Assembly: GCA_949316235.1 (NCBI GenBank)
Contig: OX438748.1
Span: 32,296,836-32,360,835 of the forward strand
Direction: 5' to 3'
Length of the DNA stretch: 64,000 nt
From: Oegoconia quadripuncta
Taxonomy: Eukaryota > Arthropoda > Insecta > Lepidoptera > Autostichidae
Notes under the pieces: model-generated
What the model was told of the DNA's origin: nothing
The model's input: the letters and a program-made list of their open reading frames with translations, nothing else
The model's database searches: none
Part shown: positions 32,260 to 44,081 of the stretch, piece by piece
Position numbering within the stretch: position 1 is the stretch's first letter
Layout of the letters: every line of letters starts with the position of its first letter
Made by a program: the position numbers and the translations under genes

Positions 32260-32269
32260 GTTATCGTCG

Positions 32270-32942
32270 TAGATGCGTATCGTAGAACGGAATAATAAAG
32301 CATTCCGTTCTTACGCAATACACGCGTCCCTTCTCGCTGACGCTGGCTGCCGACGTCACGAAAGTTACAACACCCCTACCTAATTACTTTTAAAGTCAAA
32401 CAAATCTGACAACGGAAATTAGGAACCAAAAGAAAGTAAAACTTAACTTATTATAACTTCATTTATTTATTTGGATTGAAATAAAAGTACCAGTTTCTTC
32501 AGGTACAGTCGCCTTGGTAATTAATCATACTGTATAGAATAGACTAGAAATCTTTATTGTTTTAAATGTGGTGGATATAGGTCGTGTTTCTATTTCTAAA
32601 TAATGTTCAATCACACTTAACCATTACCAGTAATGGTAATACAATAATAATAAGAAACAAATTAATTACTCTAGTACACAATATTATAAAAGTTAGTTTT
32701 TTGTGTCATTTTAAATTAATATATACAGTACTAAAAGTCCGTATTAAAATTGTGTCACTATTAAATTTGAAAATATTCAATTTCTACATAATGTTATTAA
32801 CGTCATACATATCGCCATGTCACTTATATTATAACTAATTAACATTTAATTAATAAGCTCTTTAACCGAATAGAAGCATTTGCTTCCGAGCCAAGACTTT
32901 ATGCGTTTGCGGAATGATTTTCTATGGACTGGACTGGGCTAA
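32270..32942. other. Unassigned AT-rich intron sequence
   Basis: Begins just after the ATAA element; short AT-rich frames only. Confidence 0.45.
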
Positions 32943-32968
32943 CCACGGAACAGTAAACTGTTCCGTGG
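32943..32968. other. 26-bp perfect palindrome
   Basis: CCACGGAACAGT, AA, ACTGTTCCGTGG: two perfect 12-bp arms. No function is evident. Confidence 0.8.
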
Positions 32969-33015
32969 GGCTAACACGTACAAATGGTAGGAAGCTGGCT
33001 ATAACAATCCACACT

Positions 33016-33223
33016 TTTTTGACGACCTGTTTGGTGTTGTGGTTAGAAAGCTGCTGCTATACCAAAAGGTCGCGGGTTCGAATCCCGCTAGGGGCATATG
33101 TTTGTATGATGAATACGGACATGTGTACCCGAGTTATGGATGTTTTTCATTTATATATGTATTTATTTACAACAAAAAAACTGTGTAGTGTATCAACCAT
33201 CTGGTATCCACAACACAAGCCTT
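33016..33223 (+). repeat. SINE-B copy
   Basis: Head GACGACCTGTTTGGTGTTGT, B-box-like GGTTCGAATCCCGCTAG, then the standard body to CACAACACAAGCC. Confidence 0.87.
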
Positions 33224-33240
33224 TTTTTTTGTATTTATTT

Positions 33241-33325
33241 ATTATAAATGAAAACATTATTATAAATGAAAACATCTATAACTCGGGTACTCATCACACA
33301 AACATATGCCCCTAGCGGGATTCGA
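33241..33325 (-). repeat. SINE-B head fragment, facing the 33016 copy
   Basis: AACATCTATAACTCGGGTAC and CCCCTAGCGGGATTCGAACC in inverse orientation, abutting a G-run and a family H repeat. Confidence 0.75.
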
Positions 33326-33480
33326 ACCCAGGGCGGGGGGGGGGGGACACCTGGAGCCGCTAATGCGTTCCCAGGTCCTCTCTACTACCGAGGATGATCA
33401 CCGCAGGGTTTTAATCCCACATAACCGATTCGCCGTCTCCCAGGCGAGCGGTACTCGTAATGCGTTTCCCCGCGTCAAAA
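33326..33480 (+). repeat. Retroelement family H 3' end
   Basis: CCTGGAGCCGCTAATGCGTT, CCCAGGTCCTCTCTACTACC, ending CGTTTCCCCGCGTCAAAACA. Confidence 0.68.
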
Positions 33481-34699
33481 CAAAAGGGTACTCTATCCTT
33501 CAACAAAAAATCAGGAACTTTAAAATTATAGGAAGTTACACCACAAAAATTGCGTATTTTTACTAGACGTAAAGCACGGAAATGATAACCCAAACAAAGA
33601 TTGATCGCGCTAGATGTTGCTTAACTTTGCTAAAGTTAAAAGTACAATATTGCTGAGCGACGCCACCTAGACCTCATCTCTACATATCCCAGCCCTATTA
33701 TAGCGCTAGCCGGTCATCCAATCAGGGCTATACGTAGACCCGTAATACAATCATTGGTTAAATGAATCGATTGACTGGACTTACCTAGGTAGATAGATTA
33801 GATATCTACACAATCGCACCCCACCGCTAATGTAGGAGGGCTACGAACGTTATTGGGGCTTCTTTATAGAGCAGTTATCGATCCCTGGACGGAACACAAC
33901 TTTTATACTACTGGTTTGGAAAGAAGTTTATGTAGTCCTAGGGAGCAGAGTACCTACTAGTAGTAGCATCAAACGTAATAGTGCTCGTTTTTGGAGCTAC
34001 ATGATTTAATAACAATATGAATTTTTAAAACCAAAAATCAGATTAAACAAGGCTACACCTCAGCGTTTTGCTTTGCCACAGAAGTGAAGCTGAACACTGG
34101 TATTTGCTATTACCTAAAAACTAAATAACAAAAGTAACTGCAACGGATTAAGTATATGAGTTTTAGTGAAAAGAGACAATTAATCTAAGAACAAATAATA
34201 CCATGTGTGGCTTGTGAAAATGATCTAGTTTTGAATTAAAAAAAACTTATAAAGCTTTTAATCTCGTATGGATATAAAACTTTGGAAAAGTCAGCAAGTC
34301 TGATGACAATTAATACAATAATATGGTACCACCGAACGTATTAATCTCCCATTTCTAACGCTTGCCATGTCACCAGGTATTAAAAGACTATTGTACAAAC
34401 TTCCCCCTCTGTTTCCCCCTTCAGTAGGTATTTGAGCGAGATTGTCGATTCCCGGGAGAAGGGAAAAGTTTTCCCTACTTTGAACGGGTCCAATCCGGAA
34501 TATATCCGGGTATCCAAACTCGGTGAATATAGAATGAGTTAGCTCGCGATTATACTTTTCTGCGGGTGGGGATTTCATATTTTTGTCACCCACTTGTGAT
34601 TCCTTTCCAACCCAAGTATAGTCAACATCAGAATAACTAGTGGAACTATTTCAACAACCGACACATTTCACTCACGATTGACCACAAATGTACACACAG
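33481..34699. other. Unassigned intron sequence
   Basis: The patch 34370-34600 is GC-richer (CCCCCTCTGTTTCCCCC, TTCCCGGGAGAAGGG), but I see no exon. Confidence 0.4.
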
Positions 34700-34942
34700 A
34701 TGGGAACATGCATGTACTTTTATGCACTCGTACTTGTAGGGGTTGTAACTGAAAACCAGTGTTTCGTTCTTTGAGTGATGTGCCACACTGAGTTATAACC
34801 CATTTGTGCTACTGCGGCACACACTCGCTCTTTGTATTTTCTAGTCTTTACGTTTATTTGTATGTATATTTCTTTGTAATTTAAAAATTGTGTAGTTGTG
34901 TGAACTCAGTGGCGTAAATAAATGCTTTATCTATCTATTTTA
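34700..34942 (+). repeat. LINE T2 3' end with (TATC)n tail
   Basis: GCACTCGTACTTGTAGGGGT, ACTGAGTTATAACCCATTTG, then AATAAATGCTTTATCTATCT. Confidence 0.75.
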
Positions 34943-36091
34943 AGACAAGAAAAAGGTTAATTATAAATGTTCATGATACATGACCATAGCTCGCCTACTG
35001 CTCATTATTTATCTTTGACGATAATAGGTACCATGGTTCTCCCTGCGACGGTACCTCCATTTAAACCTAACAGCCCGACTAGCCTTACTAAATACTCAAT
35101 CAAGAATATTAACTATTTAAACAGTATTGGAAATCTAGGATTTAAACATTGGCACTTGTCAAAGTGAAACGTCGTACGTGGTTACCTTTCCAATTTCACT
35201 AGCTGCGTAAAAACCACAAGCACATTGTCATACTTGCCCTATTTTGAAACCCTAGGCATGCCACTAGGTTCTCTCTGTGGTTTTTTTTGGGGTAGCGTAA
35301 GTACTTTATGGGCCGAACTACTTTGGGTCACCATAACTTTTGCCATTGACTCAAAAAGATGACGAAGAAGGGGTAGGTAGTAGAATTTTTCGTGATCCTT
35401 CGGTTTCTTGTTTATTTATTTTGGGAGTATAATTTTTCTGTGTTCGACTTATTGGAAACTGAAATAGACAAAGAAGATGGCAGTGAGTATACCTAAAATT
35501 TTGTACAAACGTAGACCAGAGCTGACACGTTGGAAATCCTATTGAAAGCGAGACGAGCAGCCCTACCACATTACATTTGATGCCACGTGTGGCGTTGGGC
35601 TGGCTTCTGATTTCAAGACGATAGACGTCAAGCACTTTTGGTCTTGCGTAAAAGATTAATGTGTCCTAATTTCCTATTCAATGTTACCCATAGAAGTTTT
35701 GCATCAACAGCCTTATACATCCCTACTATTGGAGCACAGCGTCCTCTTACTAAGAGAGGCCCTAATCTACCACGCATGCCCATTGTGGATTGGTGAATTT
35801 ACATCAGACTAGTAGCCACTTGAGTCAGAATTTTTAAGCCTCCCCTCTAGGCCACCGAATGGGCTTAACGACTGCTTTCAATTGAAAACAAGCAAGACCG
35901 ACTGTATAATATGACGAAGCCTGGAAATAGTCGTATTAAAATGTCACTAATGGTCACCCTTCCAAGGTCTGACTGCGTCAGACATTGCTTAACTTCGCTA
36001 ATCGAAAACTAATAGCGAATACGACTGCCCCACGAGTGCTTAATTGATATTTGTTTGTACGAGCTCATAAAAGTGAGCTTCAAAAGTTTTA
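34943..36091. other. Mostly unassigned, short S3-like words near 35780-36000
   Basis: CCCATTGTGGATTGGTGAAT resembles repeat S3; the remainder is not recognised. Confidence 0.4.
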
Positions 36092-36402
36092 ACCGTCTCC
36101 GTGGCTCAATGTAAACAACATAAGGATTACGAATCAGAGGTCGCGGGTTCGGTCCCCAGCGGGTACATATTTAGTACTCGGTTTGATCGGTGGTAGGGCA
36201 TCATAAATCATCTGATCTAAGTCTGCCGCCAAACAGCAACGTTAATAGCATTGTTATGTTCCGGTTGTCGCAAATAAGATACCCAGGCCCTCAAATATGA
36301 TTAGATTTCCAGGTCAGAACGATTCTACCTTCATCCTCATCTTTACCTAACATCAGGTATGATTGAGGACAAGTAATAACTAACCCGTTGTGTATAAAAA
36401 GG
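36092..36402 (+). repeat. SINE-A, full-length, diverged
   Basis: Head CCGTCTCCGTGGCTCAATG, B-box-like GGGTTCGGTCCCC, tail CCCGTTGTGTATAAAAAG. Confidence 0.85.
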
Positions 36403-36724
36403 AGGAAAAAAAAGGTTGCTAAATGTTACCTGAATTTGCAAGACCTCTCGATGTCAAATTCTCAACAGGTGGCCCCTCTTTTCCGTCTCTACAATGAAAT
36501 CACAATCCCTTTAGTGTCGCCAAGGGAACGAAATAAACTAAGCCAATACCCGCTCTCAAGAAGCAATATCACAACTCCGCCCAACCCATGTCACAAAAAC
36601 TAACTCTAACGCCTTTATTGATAAATAGCCGATAGGTAGGGCAAAAGGCTAGCCGACAGAATCAGGTCAACGACGCTGAAGGCGAGTTTCCATTGTGGCG
36701 TGCCAGTTGCGTGTGTTTTTTTTT

Positions 36725-37045
36725 TAGTTAAGTTAGCACTGGACCTCCGTAACACCTGATGTTAAGTGAAGATGAGGCCGAAGGTGGTAGCGTACTGACC
36801 CGGAAACCAAATCTTATTTGGGGAACTGGCTATCTTATGTCTGACAACCGGAACACAACAATGCTATTAACATTGCTGCTTGGCGGCAGATTTAGATAAG
36901 ATGATGGTAGCTAGCCAGGCGGACATTTAAAATGCCCTACCACCAACCGAACCGGGTACTAAATATGTACCCCGGTGGGGATTGAACCCGCGACCTCCGA
37001 ATCGTAAACCCAATGTTGTTTACATTGTGCCTCGGAGGCGGTTAA
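36725..37045 (-). repeat. SINE-A, full-length on the - strand
   Basis: Ends at the head (GCCTCGGAGGCGGTTA near 37030) and begins with an unusual tail; the body from AACACCTGATGTTAAG to ACCGGGTACTAAATATG matches the family. Confidence 0.87.
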
Positions 37046-37135
37046 ATAGTTTATGGTTGCGTAATTCATTTTCAAATTAAAGTATAATAATAACCAAAAA
37101 GTGTTTTGATCATTTTGTGTTGCCAAAGCAATATT

Positions 37136-37262
37136 CAGGGTGAATTTAAATTCGTGTAATTCCCCTTAACTGCCGTCGCCACTCTTGCTTACAAGCAACT
37201 TTCCCCAAGGAAACATAGTCGTATTCGGTCAAAAAATTTCAATTACCCATACAAATACGCAT
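37136..37262. repeat. Half copy of the 38201 MITE family
   Basis: AGGGTGAATTTAAATTCGTG, then GCAACTTTCCCCAAGG and CATAGTCG match one arm of the 38201-38449 element; the other arm is missing. Confidence 0.6.
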
Positions 37263-37324
37263 GTAATATCATTGCATGTAAGTTGATGTTCATATCTAAC
37301 GTATGTATGTTTATATCTATTATT

Positions 37325-37530
37325 TTATATACATACATGCATACATAATGTCACGCCTGTTTCCCGTAGGGGTAGGCAGAGACCACAAACTTCCACTTGC
37401 TACGATCCTGACACACCTCTTCTGCTTCCTTCACTCTCATAAGGTTGTTCATACATGCTCGTCGGTTTAGGGTACTCTTGACTTGGCCTTTCTTTAAGAC
37501 GTCCCCGATTTGATCATGGTACGTTCATTA
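37325..37530 (-). repeat. LINE family F 3' end
   Basis: ACATACATGCATACATAATG, GTAGGGGTAGGCAGAGACCA, CTTGCTACGATCCTGACACA, GACGTCCCCGATTTGATCAT. Confidence 0.68.
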
Positions 37531-37611
37531 TTTTATATATATTTTTTTAAATCATTGGTGCACAACCTACTTGCTTTTATCCCGTTCTACTTTTTTCGCT
37601 ACCCAAAGGTT

Positions 37612-37715
37612 GTTTTTTTTTTATTAAAAACTGGTTTCGCGTTTGACTACAATCTCATCTGATGGAAAGTGACGATGTAGCCGAAGATGTATCACGCGCA
37701 CCCAGTATAATTGTC
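37612..37715 (-). repeat. LINE T3 tail
   Basis: Poly-T, then ACTGGTTTCGCGTTTGACTA and CTCATCTGATGGAAAGTGAC. Confidence 0.68.
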
Positions 37716-38200
37716 TGGTAGAAATTGCTTAATAGCGATAAGACGGCCTGGTTGTACAATTATTATTTTTTTGAAGCTATATTTATGAAGTATATTGTAG
37801 AATTTTTGTGCAATAAGGACTTGATTGATTGAAATACGCGTTCAAACATATTGGTTTTACAATTTTAATTATAAGTACAGGTAGAATGATTATGGTAGGT
37901 AATACAACAAATACAAATACAAATAGTTTATTTGCCAGAACACAGTAAAAGAGATGTTAGGTATAGTTCGTCCACAATGAGTTCAACCTGCAAATGCAGG
38001 TGTGCAAATGGTTTCAGGTTCCGTTTAATTACTAATGTAACAGATACTTTTCAACAATTCGTATTATCACTTAATATTATCTAATTATTTTTTAAATTCT
38101 AAATATTCCTTAACACTATAGAAACAAAAACAATACAGCAATATTTAATCGTAGTTTTATATTTTCCGATTTTGTTTTAAATTCGGTAACTGGAATTCTA

Positions 38201-38449
38201 CAGGGTGGATTTTAAATCGTGTAATTGCTTCACTCCTGATTACGAACAACTTTCCACTAGAAACCATAGCCAAATTCAGCTGAAAATTGTTGGAGTTTCA
38301 TACTAACGGTGGTTTCAGGATGGTTTTCTTCGTATGGGTAATCGAAAGTTTTTTAACCAAATTCGACTATGGTCCCTTGGGCAAAGTTGTTCGCAATCAA
38401 AAGTGGCGTCAACACTTAATGGGAATTACACGAATTCAAATTCAGCCTG
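38201..38449. mobile_element. Hairpin MITE, CAGGGTGGATTT-type ends
   Basis: Inverted arms share CGTGTAATT, CGAACAACTTT and CCATAG words, with TA at both borders. Flanking 38450-38451 reads TA. A half copy of the same family lies at 37136-37262. Confidence 0.75.
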
Positions 38450-38454
38450 TATAA

Positions 38455-38650
38455 CAAAAGCGTGAATGGAAAGGTCGGTAAAGGTCGACGAAGAAGGCCC
38501 TACGTCAATCAATTGCCTTACGTACTCACAAAAGGTCAGGTGCGGTCAACCACTAACTGACGAGCGTGTATGAAGCATTTGATGAGAATGGAAGAAGCAA
38601 AATTAGTATGTCAGGATCGTTGCAAGTGGAAACCAATAGGAAACAGGGAA
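38455..38650 (+). repeat. LINE family F fragment
   Basis: GTCGACGAAGAAGGCCC, GAGCGTGTATGAAGCATTTG and TGTCAGGATCGTTGCAAGTG; related to 11185-11330 and 37325-37530. Confidence 0.6.
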
Positions 38651-38689
38651 ACTTGGTCTCTCACTATGGGTCTCATAAGAAAGCTGAAG

Positions 38690-39005
38690 GTCACACAATG
38701 AGCTGTGGAATGAAGAAATACGTAGCAGAATGAAAGTCACCGGCATAGCTCAGCGGATTAGTAAGTCGAAGTGGCAGTGGGCAGGCCACATAGCTCGAAG
38801 AACGATGGCCGGTGGGGCATTCTTCTCGAGTGGAAACCATTCATCAGCAAGCGCAGCGTAGGACATCCACCCACAAAGTAGACGACGACATAATGAAGGT
38901 CACAGGGAGTGCTGGATACAGGCCGTTTCCAACTGGTCGCTTTGACTATTTATGGGCGGAGGCCTAGGTTCAGCAGTGGACGCCCCGTGGCTGGTATATA
39001 AGAGA
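38690..39005 (+). pseudogene. RTE-type LINE reverse-transcriptase relic
   Basis: Pieces in shifting frames read LWNEEIRSRMKVTGIAQRIS, KSKWQWAGHIARRT, LEWKP-like and DDIMKVTGSAG, ending AEAxVQQWT. This is the conserved end of RTE elements common in Lepidoptera (KWQWAGHIAR, WTDDhhKhAG). Several frameshifts are present. Confidence 0.78.
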
Positions 39006-39084
39006 GTTTATCCCGCAGAGTAATTCATATATACAAACTTTCAAGTCCAAATTGACCGAAATGAAACTGATATAGATTTTAATG

Positions 39085-39200
39085 AATATACTCAGCAATG
39101 GACTCCCCCACACAGTTCCTGAGCGACCGGTTGGAAGCCGCCTGTATCCAGCGGTTTCCCAAGAGCTTGATTAGGTCGGCCGTCCACCTTGTGCGGTAAA
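39085..39200 (-). repeat. RTE 3' fragment in inverse orientation
   Basis: CTCAGCAATGGACTCC, TTGGAAGCCGCCTGTATCCA and GCCGTCCACCTTGTGCGG mirror the 38690-39005 relic. Confidence 0.65.
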
Positions 39201-39220
39201 GAAAGAAGGTTTTTTTTTTA

Positions 39221-39460
39221 TCTTGACGACCTGTTTGGTGCAGTGGTTAGAAACTGACTGCTTTACCAAGAGGGGCATATCTTTGTATGATGAATACAGA
39301 CATGTGTTTCCGAGTTATGGACGTTTTTCATTTATATATGTATTTATTTACAAAAAAATGTATTTGTGTAGTTTATCAACCATCTGATATCCATAACACA
39401 AGCCTAGATGCTTACTGTGGACCTAGATTCCGCTGTGTGTATGTGTAAAGATATTTTTTT
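39221..39460 (+). repeat. SINE-B copy lacking the B-box
   Basis: GACGACCTGTTTGGTGCAGT continues to ACCAAGAGGGGCATATC, where the B-box segment is deleted. The remaining body and tail are normal. Confidence 0.8.
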
Positions 39461-40109
39461 TATATATTTACGAGACTTACAGCACTGTCAGCCTCATTCG
39501 GGATTACATTGTCTCCTACGACTTCTCTATGGATTCGCTGCTCTTTTCTCTAGAATCCTTTTGACATAGCTAAATACATTTTTAGCCTTTATTACAGAGG
39601 TTGGCCCAGAGTGATATTAATTTCGCCATTGTACCCTCTCACATTACCTAAATAATACCTATCAACCGAAGGTTTAAATCATTTATGGTTGTTGTGGTTA
39701 AAACGAATCACGATAAGAAAAATCTGTTTCTGTTATTTTGGTAGTAAAATGCGATAATGTGTAGTGACGACATTCTGCTACAAATACAAAAGTTCTCTAC
39801 CATTTACAACGATGAAATCTCATTAACAATCAGCTGTTCCACGTGTACTATGGAATATATCCCTCGTATAGGATAATGTGTAATGTAGGTCAGGTTAAAT
39901 AAAGTAAAGGGTATGTTATTTTCAGCCAATATTAATAGACATGCTTTGTAATTTTCCTTGTACAAGTTTGAGAATAGAAAGGTGAATAGGCAGGCCTTAC
40001 TATTCCGAGCTGTGACGTAACCTCTTGATCTTACCTTTATTTAGCTTCGCCTGTTCCAGTATGTGTTACAAAATGCTCTCAAGACACATTATAAGCATTC
40101 ACTCACCGG
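39461..40109. other. Unassigned intron sequence
   Basis: No supported feature. Confidence 0.45.
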
Positions 40110-40323
40110 GGTCCGCCTGGCTAGCTACCACCGTTTTATCTAAATCTGCCGCCAAGCAGCAATCTTAATAGCATTGTTGTGTTCCGGTTGTCAGAGATAA
40201 GATAGCCAGTCCCCCAAATGTGTTGGGGTTTCCGGGTCAGTACGCTTGCACATTCGAATTCATCTTCACTTAACATCAGGTGTGATTGAGGTCAAGTACC
40301 AATCCGTTGTGCATATAAAAAAA
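40110..40323 (+). repeat. SINE-A, 3' two thirds
   Basis: Begins GTCCGCCTGGCTAGCTACC and runs to TTGTGCATATAAAAAAA. Confidence 0.86.
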
Positions 40324-40559
40324 GAGGTGGCCCCGACATTGTTTGTCACTTTGTACCTAAGTACATTAAACAAATATTGAATTTTTGAATTTTGAATTTC
40401 TCGGGTCTTTTCCAAATTTTAAATTTAATCTTTTAATAACTTATTACTAGGTATACTCCGTGGACCTTCCGCATTCCGTTTCATATTCCGAGTTAGTACC
40501 CCTGGAGGGTACCAGCACTGCTGGAGAATCCCTCATCGCTCAGGCTGCCCTACTTATTC

Positions 40560-40702
40560 TGGGGTGGACACCGTCCTCAAAGGCCGGCAACGCATCTATG
40601 ACCCTTTTGGTGTTGCGGGTGTCCATGGGCGGCGGTGATTGCTTTCCATCAGGTGACCCGCATGCTCGTTTGCTGCCCTCTCATATAAAAAAAAAAAAAA
40701 AA
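40560..40702 (+). repeat. LINE family G 3' end with poly-A
   Basis: The end of the family (AAAGGCCGGCAACGC, GTGTCCATGGGCGGCGG, CTGCCCTCTCATATAAAA) with a clear A-tail at 40686-40702. The sequence 40440-40559 before it does not match the other copies. Confidence 0.75.
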
Positions 40703-41033
40703 ATATATCTTTTCTCGACGGCTCACTTGGTAAAATATTGTTTAAACGTTTTAAATACCAACATAACAAATTAAAGACCTCCATCAAGGAGATCATTAGC
40801 GAATTTTTTTGCAAACTTCCTCGTTCACTCAACGTGAAGGGTCGATGGAAGGAAATATGCTAAAATATATAAGTACCTATACCCAACGCGCAGAGGTTCG
40901 ACGGAAATTATTTTAAAAATGAAGGAAAGGCAGACACTGCTCTGCTCTCTCTCTCTACTCTCTGACTCTGATAGGTAAATTGTTGTAAACAATGAATTAA
41001 GGTAAACAGACTCTCGCCCTATGAGAACGGGCC

Positions 41034-41218
41034 CCCCTTGTAAGGGGGGGCAGGGCGGGGGGAGACCTGGAGCCGCTAATGCGTTCCCAGGTCCTCTCTA
41101 CTTCCGAGGAAGGTCGCCGCGGGGTTTTAGTGGGTATCTGGAGGGAACTCTCACATAATCGTCTCGCCGTCCCCCTGGCGAGCCGTAAGCATAATGCGTT
41201 TCCCCGCGTCAAATTAAT
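41034..41218 (+). repeat. Retroelement family H 3' end
   Basis: CCTGGAGCCGCTAATGCGTT, TTTTAGTGGGTATCTGGAGG, GCGTTTCCCCGCGTCAAATT. Confidence 0.7.
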
Positions 41219-41575
41219 GTATGTCTAATGGAGCCGCGTAGTCGCTTTCGACTAAGCCCCATATAGATATTAAAAATTGGTAGACGAACGCATGCTACGC
41301 ACGCTACGTTTCGCCACGTAGCCCATAGAGATTGCAGGCGACGCGAACTGGGACCGCTACGAGCTCCGCACGTGAAATGCATGCATATTCAGTTTAATCA
41401 TACTTAACCATAAGTATTTCCTTTTTTGTATACAAAACTATTTTTTTTTTGTTTTTGTTTGTTCTGTAATTAGTATTAACGCGTAACATTTATTTTTGAA
41501 CTTTCTGGAAGGGGTATAACATTTTTGAATATTTATGTGAGCAAGCATGGGTATCCAGAATGCATATCTAAGCAT

Positions 41576-41735
41576 GGATATCTAACTAATATTATAAATG
41601 CGAAAATTTGAATGTTTGTTTGTTTGTTTATTTATTTGTTTGTTTGTTGCTCAATCACAGCGAAACGGATGAACGGATTTGGGTGAAATTTGACACAAAA
41701 ATAGAAAATGTCGGAAGAAGTAACAAACTTTCAAA
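41576..41735 (+). repeat. Helitron-like microsatellite-associated repeat
   Basis: ATATTATAAATGCGAAAATT, (TTTG)n, CAATCACAGCGAAACGGATG, GGTGAAATTTG. It resembles, from memory, the non-autonomous Helitron group (Lep1/MINE) of Lepidoptera. Confidence 0.6.
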
Positions 41736-42107
41736 CGTTCGCATGTATAGTACCTTCAGGTGGGTTTTTTTTCTTTGTTTTTCATTATTCTCTAGGGCGT
41801 CAATCTTGTGAATGAGCGATAATTTTATGTCGTAATGACTATTTCAGATTTTATTTTTAAAATTGAAATAAAACATCTGATGAATTCAAAATTTCCTGAC
41901 CGGTCGAACTTTGTTTAAACAAAATATGCGGATATTAGACAAACTTCTCTACAAATTCTTTAAAGTAACTACGGGTCCGACTCTTTTCGTTGTTAGGCTA
42001 ATCACATTTGAAAATTACTGCCTTTGGTACTTAAAATCGTCTTAAATCTCAAACTTATTTACACAAAATAAATTAAAACCAAAAATTATTTAAATAAAAT
42101 TACTTTC

Positions 42108-42249
42108 GTGAATCCTACAACCTTGGGATCTTCAAGAGCAGAGTGAATAGGCATTTACTGGGATAGCGTGCTTCATCTTCGACCACATCGTCACTTTCCA
42201 TCAGGTGAGATTGTGGTCAAACGCGAATACAGTCAATCATAAAAAAAAC
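42108..42249 (+). repeat. LINE T3 3' end with A-tail
   Basis: Reads ESYNLGIFKSRVNRHLLG then a stop; CATCGTCACTTTCCATCAGG; A-tail near 42242. Confidence 0.75.
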
Positions 42250-42354
42250 TTTATTATTTTATAAAACTCTCAAAAAATGCATTTTTTAAAAGTTTTTAAT
42301 ATTTCTTTTCATCAAGATTCGACGGGACACACTATATAAATTACGACGTTAGTG

Positions 42355-42412
42355 ACAAGGCCGCCTAATTGTGATCTTGTAAAATATAAGAATAAGAATA
42401 ACTTTATTCATT
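42355..42412 (+). repeat. LINE T1-like 3' tail fragment
   Basis: ACAAGGCCGCCTAATTGTGA followed by AATAACTTTATTCATT. Confidence 0.55.
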
Positions 42413-43282
42413 AAGGCTGGGAATATACGTCAGATTTTTCCATCAGATCCGACTATCGGAAGGCGTTGGAGCCATTATTTTGTTTGACCATTCAATACAC
42501 GTCCGATTCGATAGTTGGATCGGGCGTCCAAGTCGGAAACAGAGGTTTTAATTACCTGTTTTTTTTTCTTACGCGTCAACACGAGCAAATATTTCCAGTT
42601 CTCATTTTTTTTTTTGCAATAAGTAAATGCAATATTTGTCATAATTTTTTTCTTTCTGCTCGACATGCATGCACTGGGGATAATAGCTCGGGAATGTTTT
42701 CCACTTAATTATATTTCATTATTATGACTATATTTTGAGTTGGATTTTGCAATCTCTGAATTAGGATAAGATAAATTTATTTCTCATTAAAAACTAAGCC
42801 ATATTATGTGATACGTACATTTGTAATGTGAGAACATGATATTTAATTTGGAAATAATAAGTACTGTACTGAAAGGAAAAGCCAAAAAAGATCTCGATGA
42901 TGCGCCTTCGCCCACGTCTAGATTAGTCTACGCTACGTCACTGGTTAGCAGAATCTATTGCACAAAACGAATGAGTATTACTGCTAACCACAACACAGAA
43001 ACTATTTATCAACTCTAAATTCCCTTAACACTCGAACCGAAAAGTTGCTGCGGGGCGTTCCAATTCCAATTTTGTTTAGCATAGTCGAGTCGACGCCTGT
43101 TACTCCGGTGGTTACACGATGAACTCGGGACTCCGCCCTCATCCCGTGTTCCCGGGAAACTTCCGCGCGTTAATGGCTGGTCGATCAGCGAGAACCTCGT
43201 GTACTGTTTTGTTTCAAATAGTAATTTAGTAAGTAAATTAGGAGGGTTTATCATTCACGGTATTACATTTAAATTTTCAAAT
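42413..43282. other. Unassigned, with a GC-rich patch at 43040-43200
   Basis: The patch (CGACGCCTGTTACTCCGG, CCGTGTTCCCGGGAAACTTC) lies about 0.9 kb before exon 3. It has no LamG reading and could be a regulatory or repeat sequence. Confidence 0.4.
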
Positions 43283-43552
43283 TATTATTATTATTTTTTT
43301 GATATGAGAGGGCGGCAAACGAGCATGCTGGTCACCTGATGGAAAGCAATCACCGCCACCCATGGACACCCGCAACACCAAAAGGGTCACAGATGCGTTG
43401 CCGGCCTTTGAGGAAGGTGTAGGCTCGTTTCTTGAAAGTTCCAATGTCGTACTCGTTCGGGAATACCGCTACAGGAAGTCCGTTCCACAGGGTGGTCGTC
43501 CGTGGTAGGAAGTTTCTTGAGAAACGTACAGTGGTAGACTTCCACTCATCAT
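43283..43552 (-). repeat. LINE family G 3' end, second copy
   Basis: Nearly the same sequence as 63027-63309, with the same reverse-transcriptase tail ([32 protein letters not shown]) and AT-rich tail at 43283. Confidence 0.82.
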
Positions 43553-44081
43553 CAATTTTTCAAAATGAATAAACCGATTCTAGTAAAACTTTATACGCTA
43601 GCACGTAACTGACGTAGCACTAACGTATAGATCTAAAAAGTTAGTAAAGAACATTTTCGAAAAATTGAAAATAAATGGGAGCGATTTTAAGTTTTCCATA
43701 GTAATAGAAAAAATGCAATATATTCTTTTAAATTCGATAATTTGAAAATGTTTTCTTGTAAATTTTTATATCTATGTATCCTAAAGTTTCATTAGAATCG
43801 GTCTATTTATTTCGGAAAATTTACCCTAGTGCATAAAGACGCAAATCTTTAATCAGTATGTATACTGTATATATAAGAATCTGTATAAGTAAAGAATAAG
43901 TATCTGTAGAATGTAGCTGTGTGTAAATAACCAATGAACACTGTGAAATTGACCGTATTTTCTCTGGGCTATTATTATAAATCTGCGGAGTTTTTCAAAC
44001 GTAATATTTTTTAATCGTTTGGCTCGAATTCTAGGGCATATGGCCGGGATAAATAATATAACTCGTATGTGTTGCCAACAG

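Noticed and set aside
33060..33095. tRNA genes suggested by B-box words (also at 1965, 18430, 29340, 51120, 54035)
   Set aside because: Acceptor arms do not pair and each continues into a SINE body.
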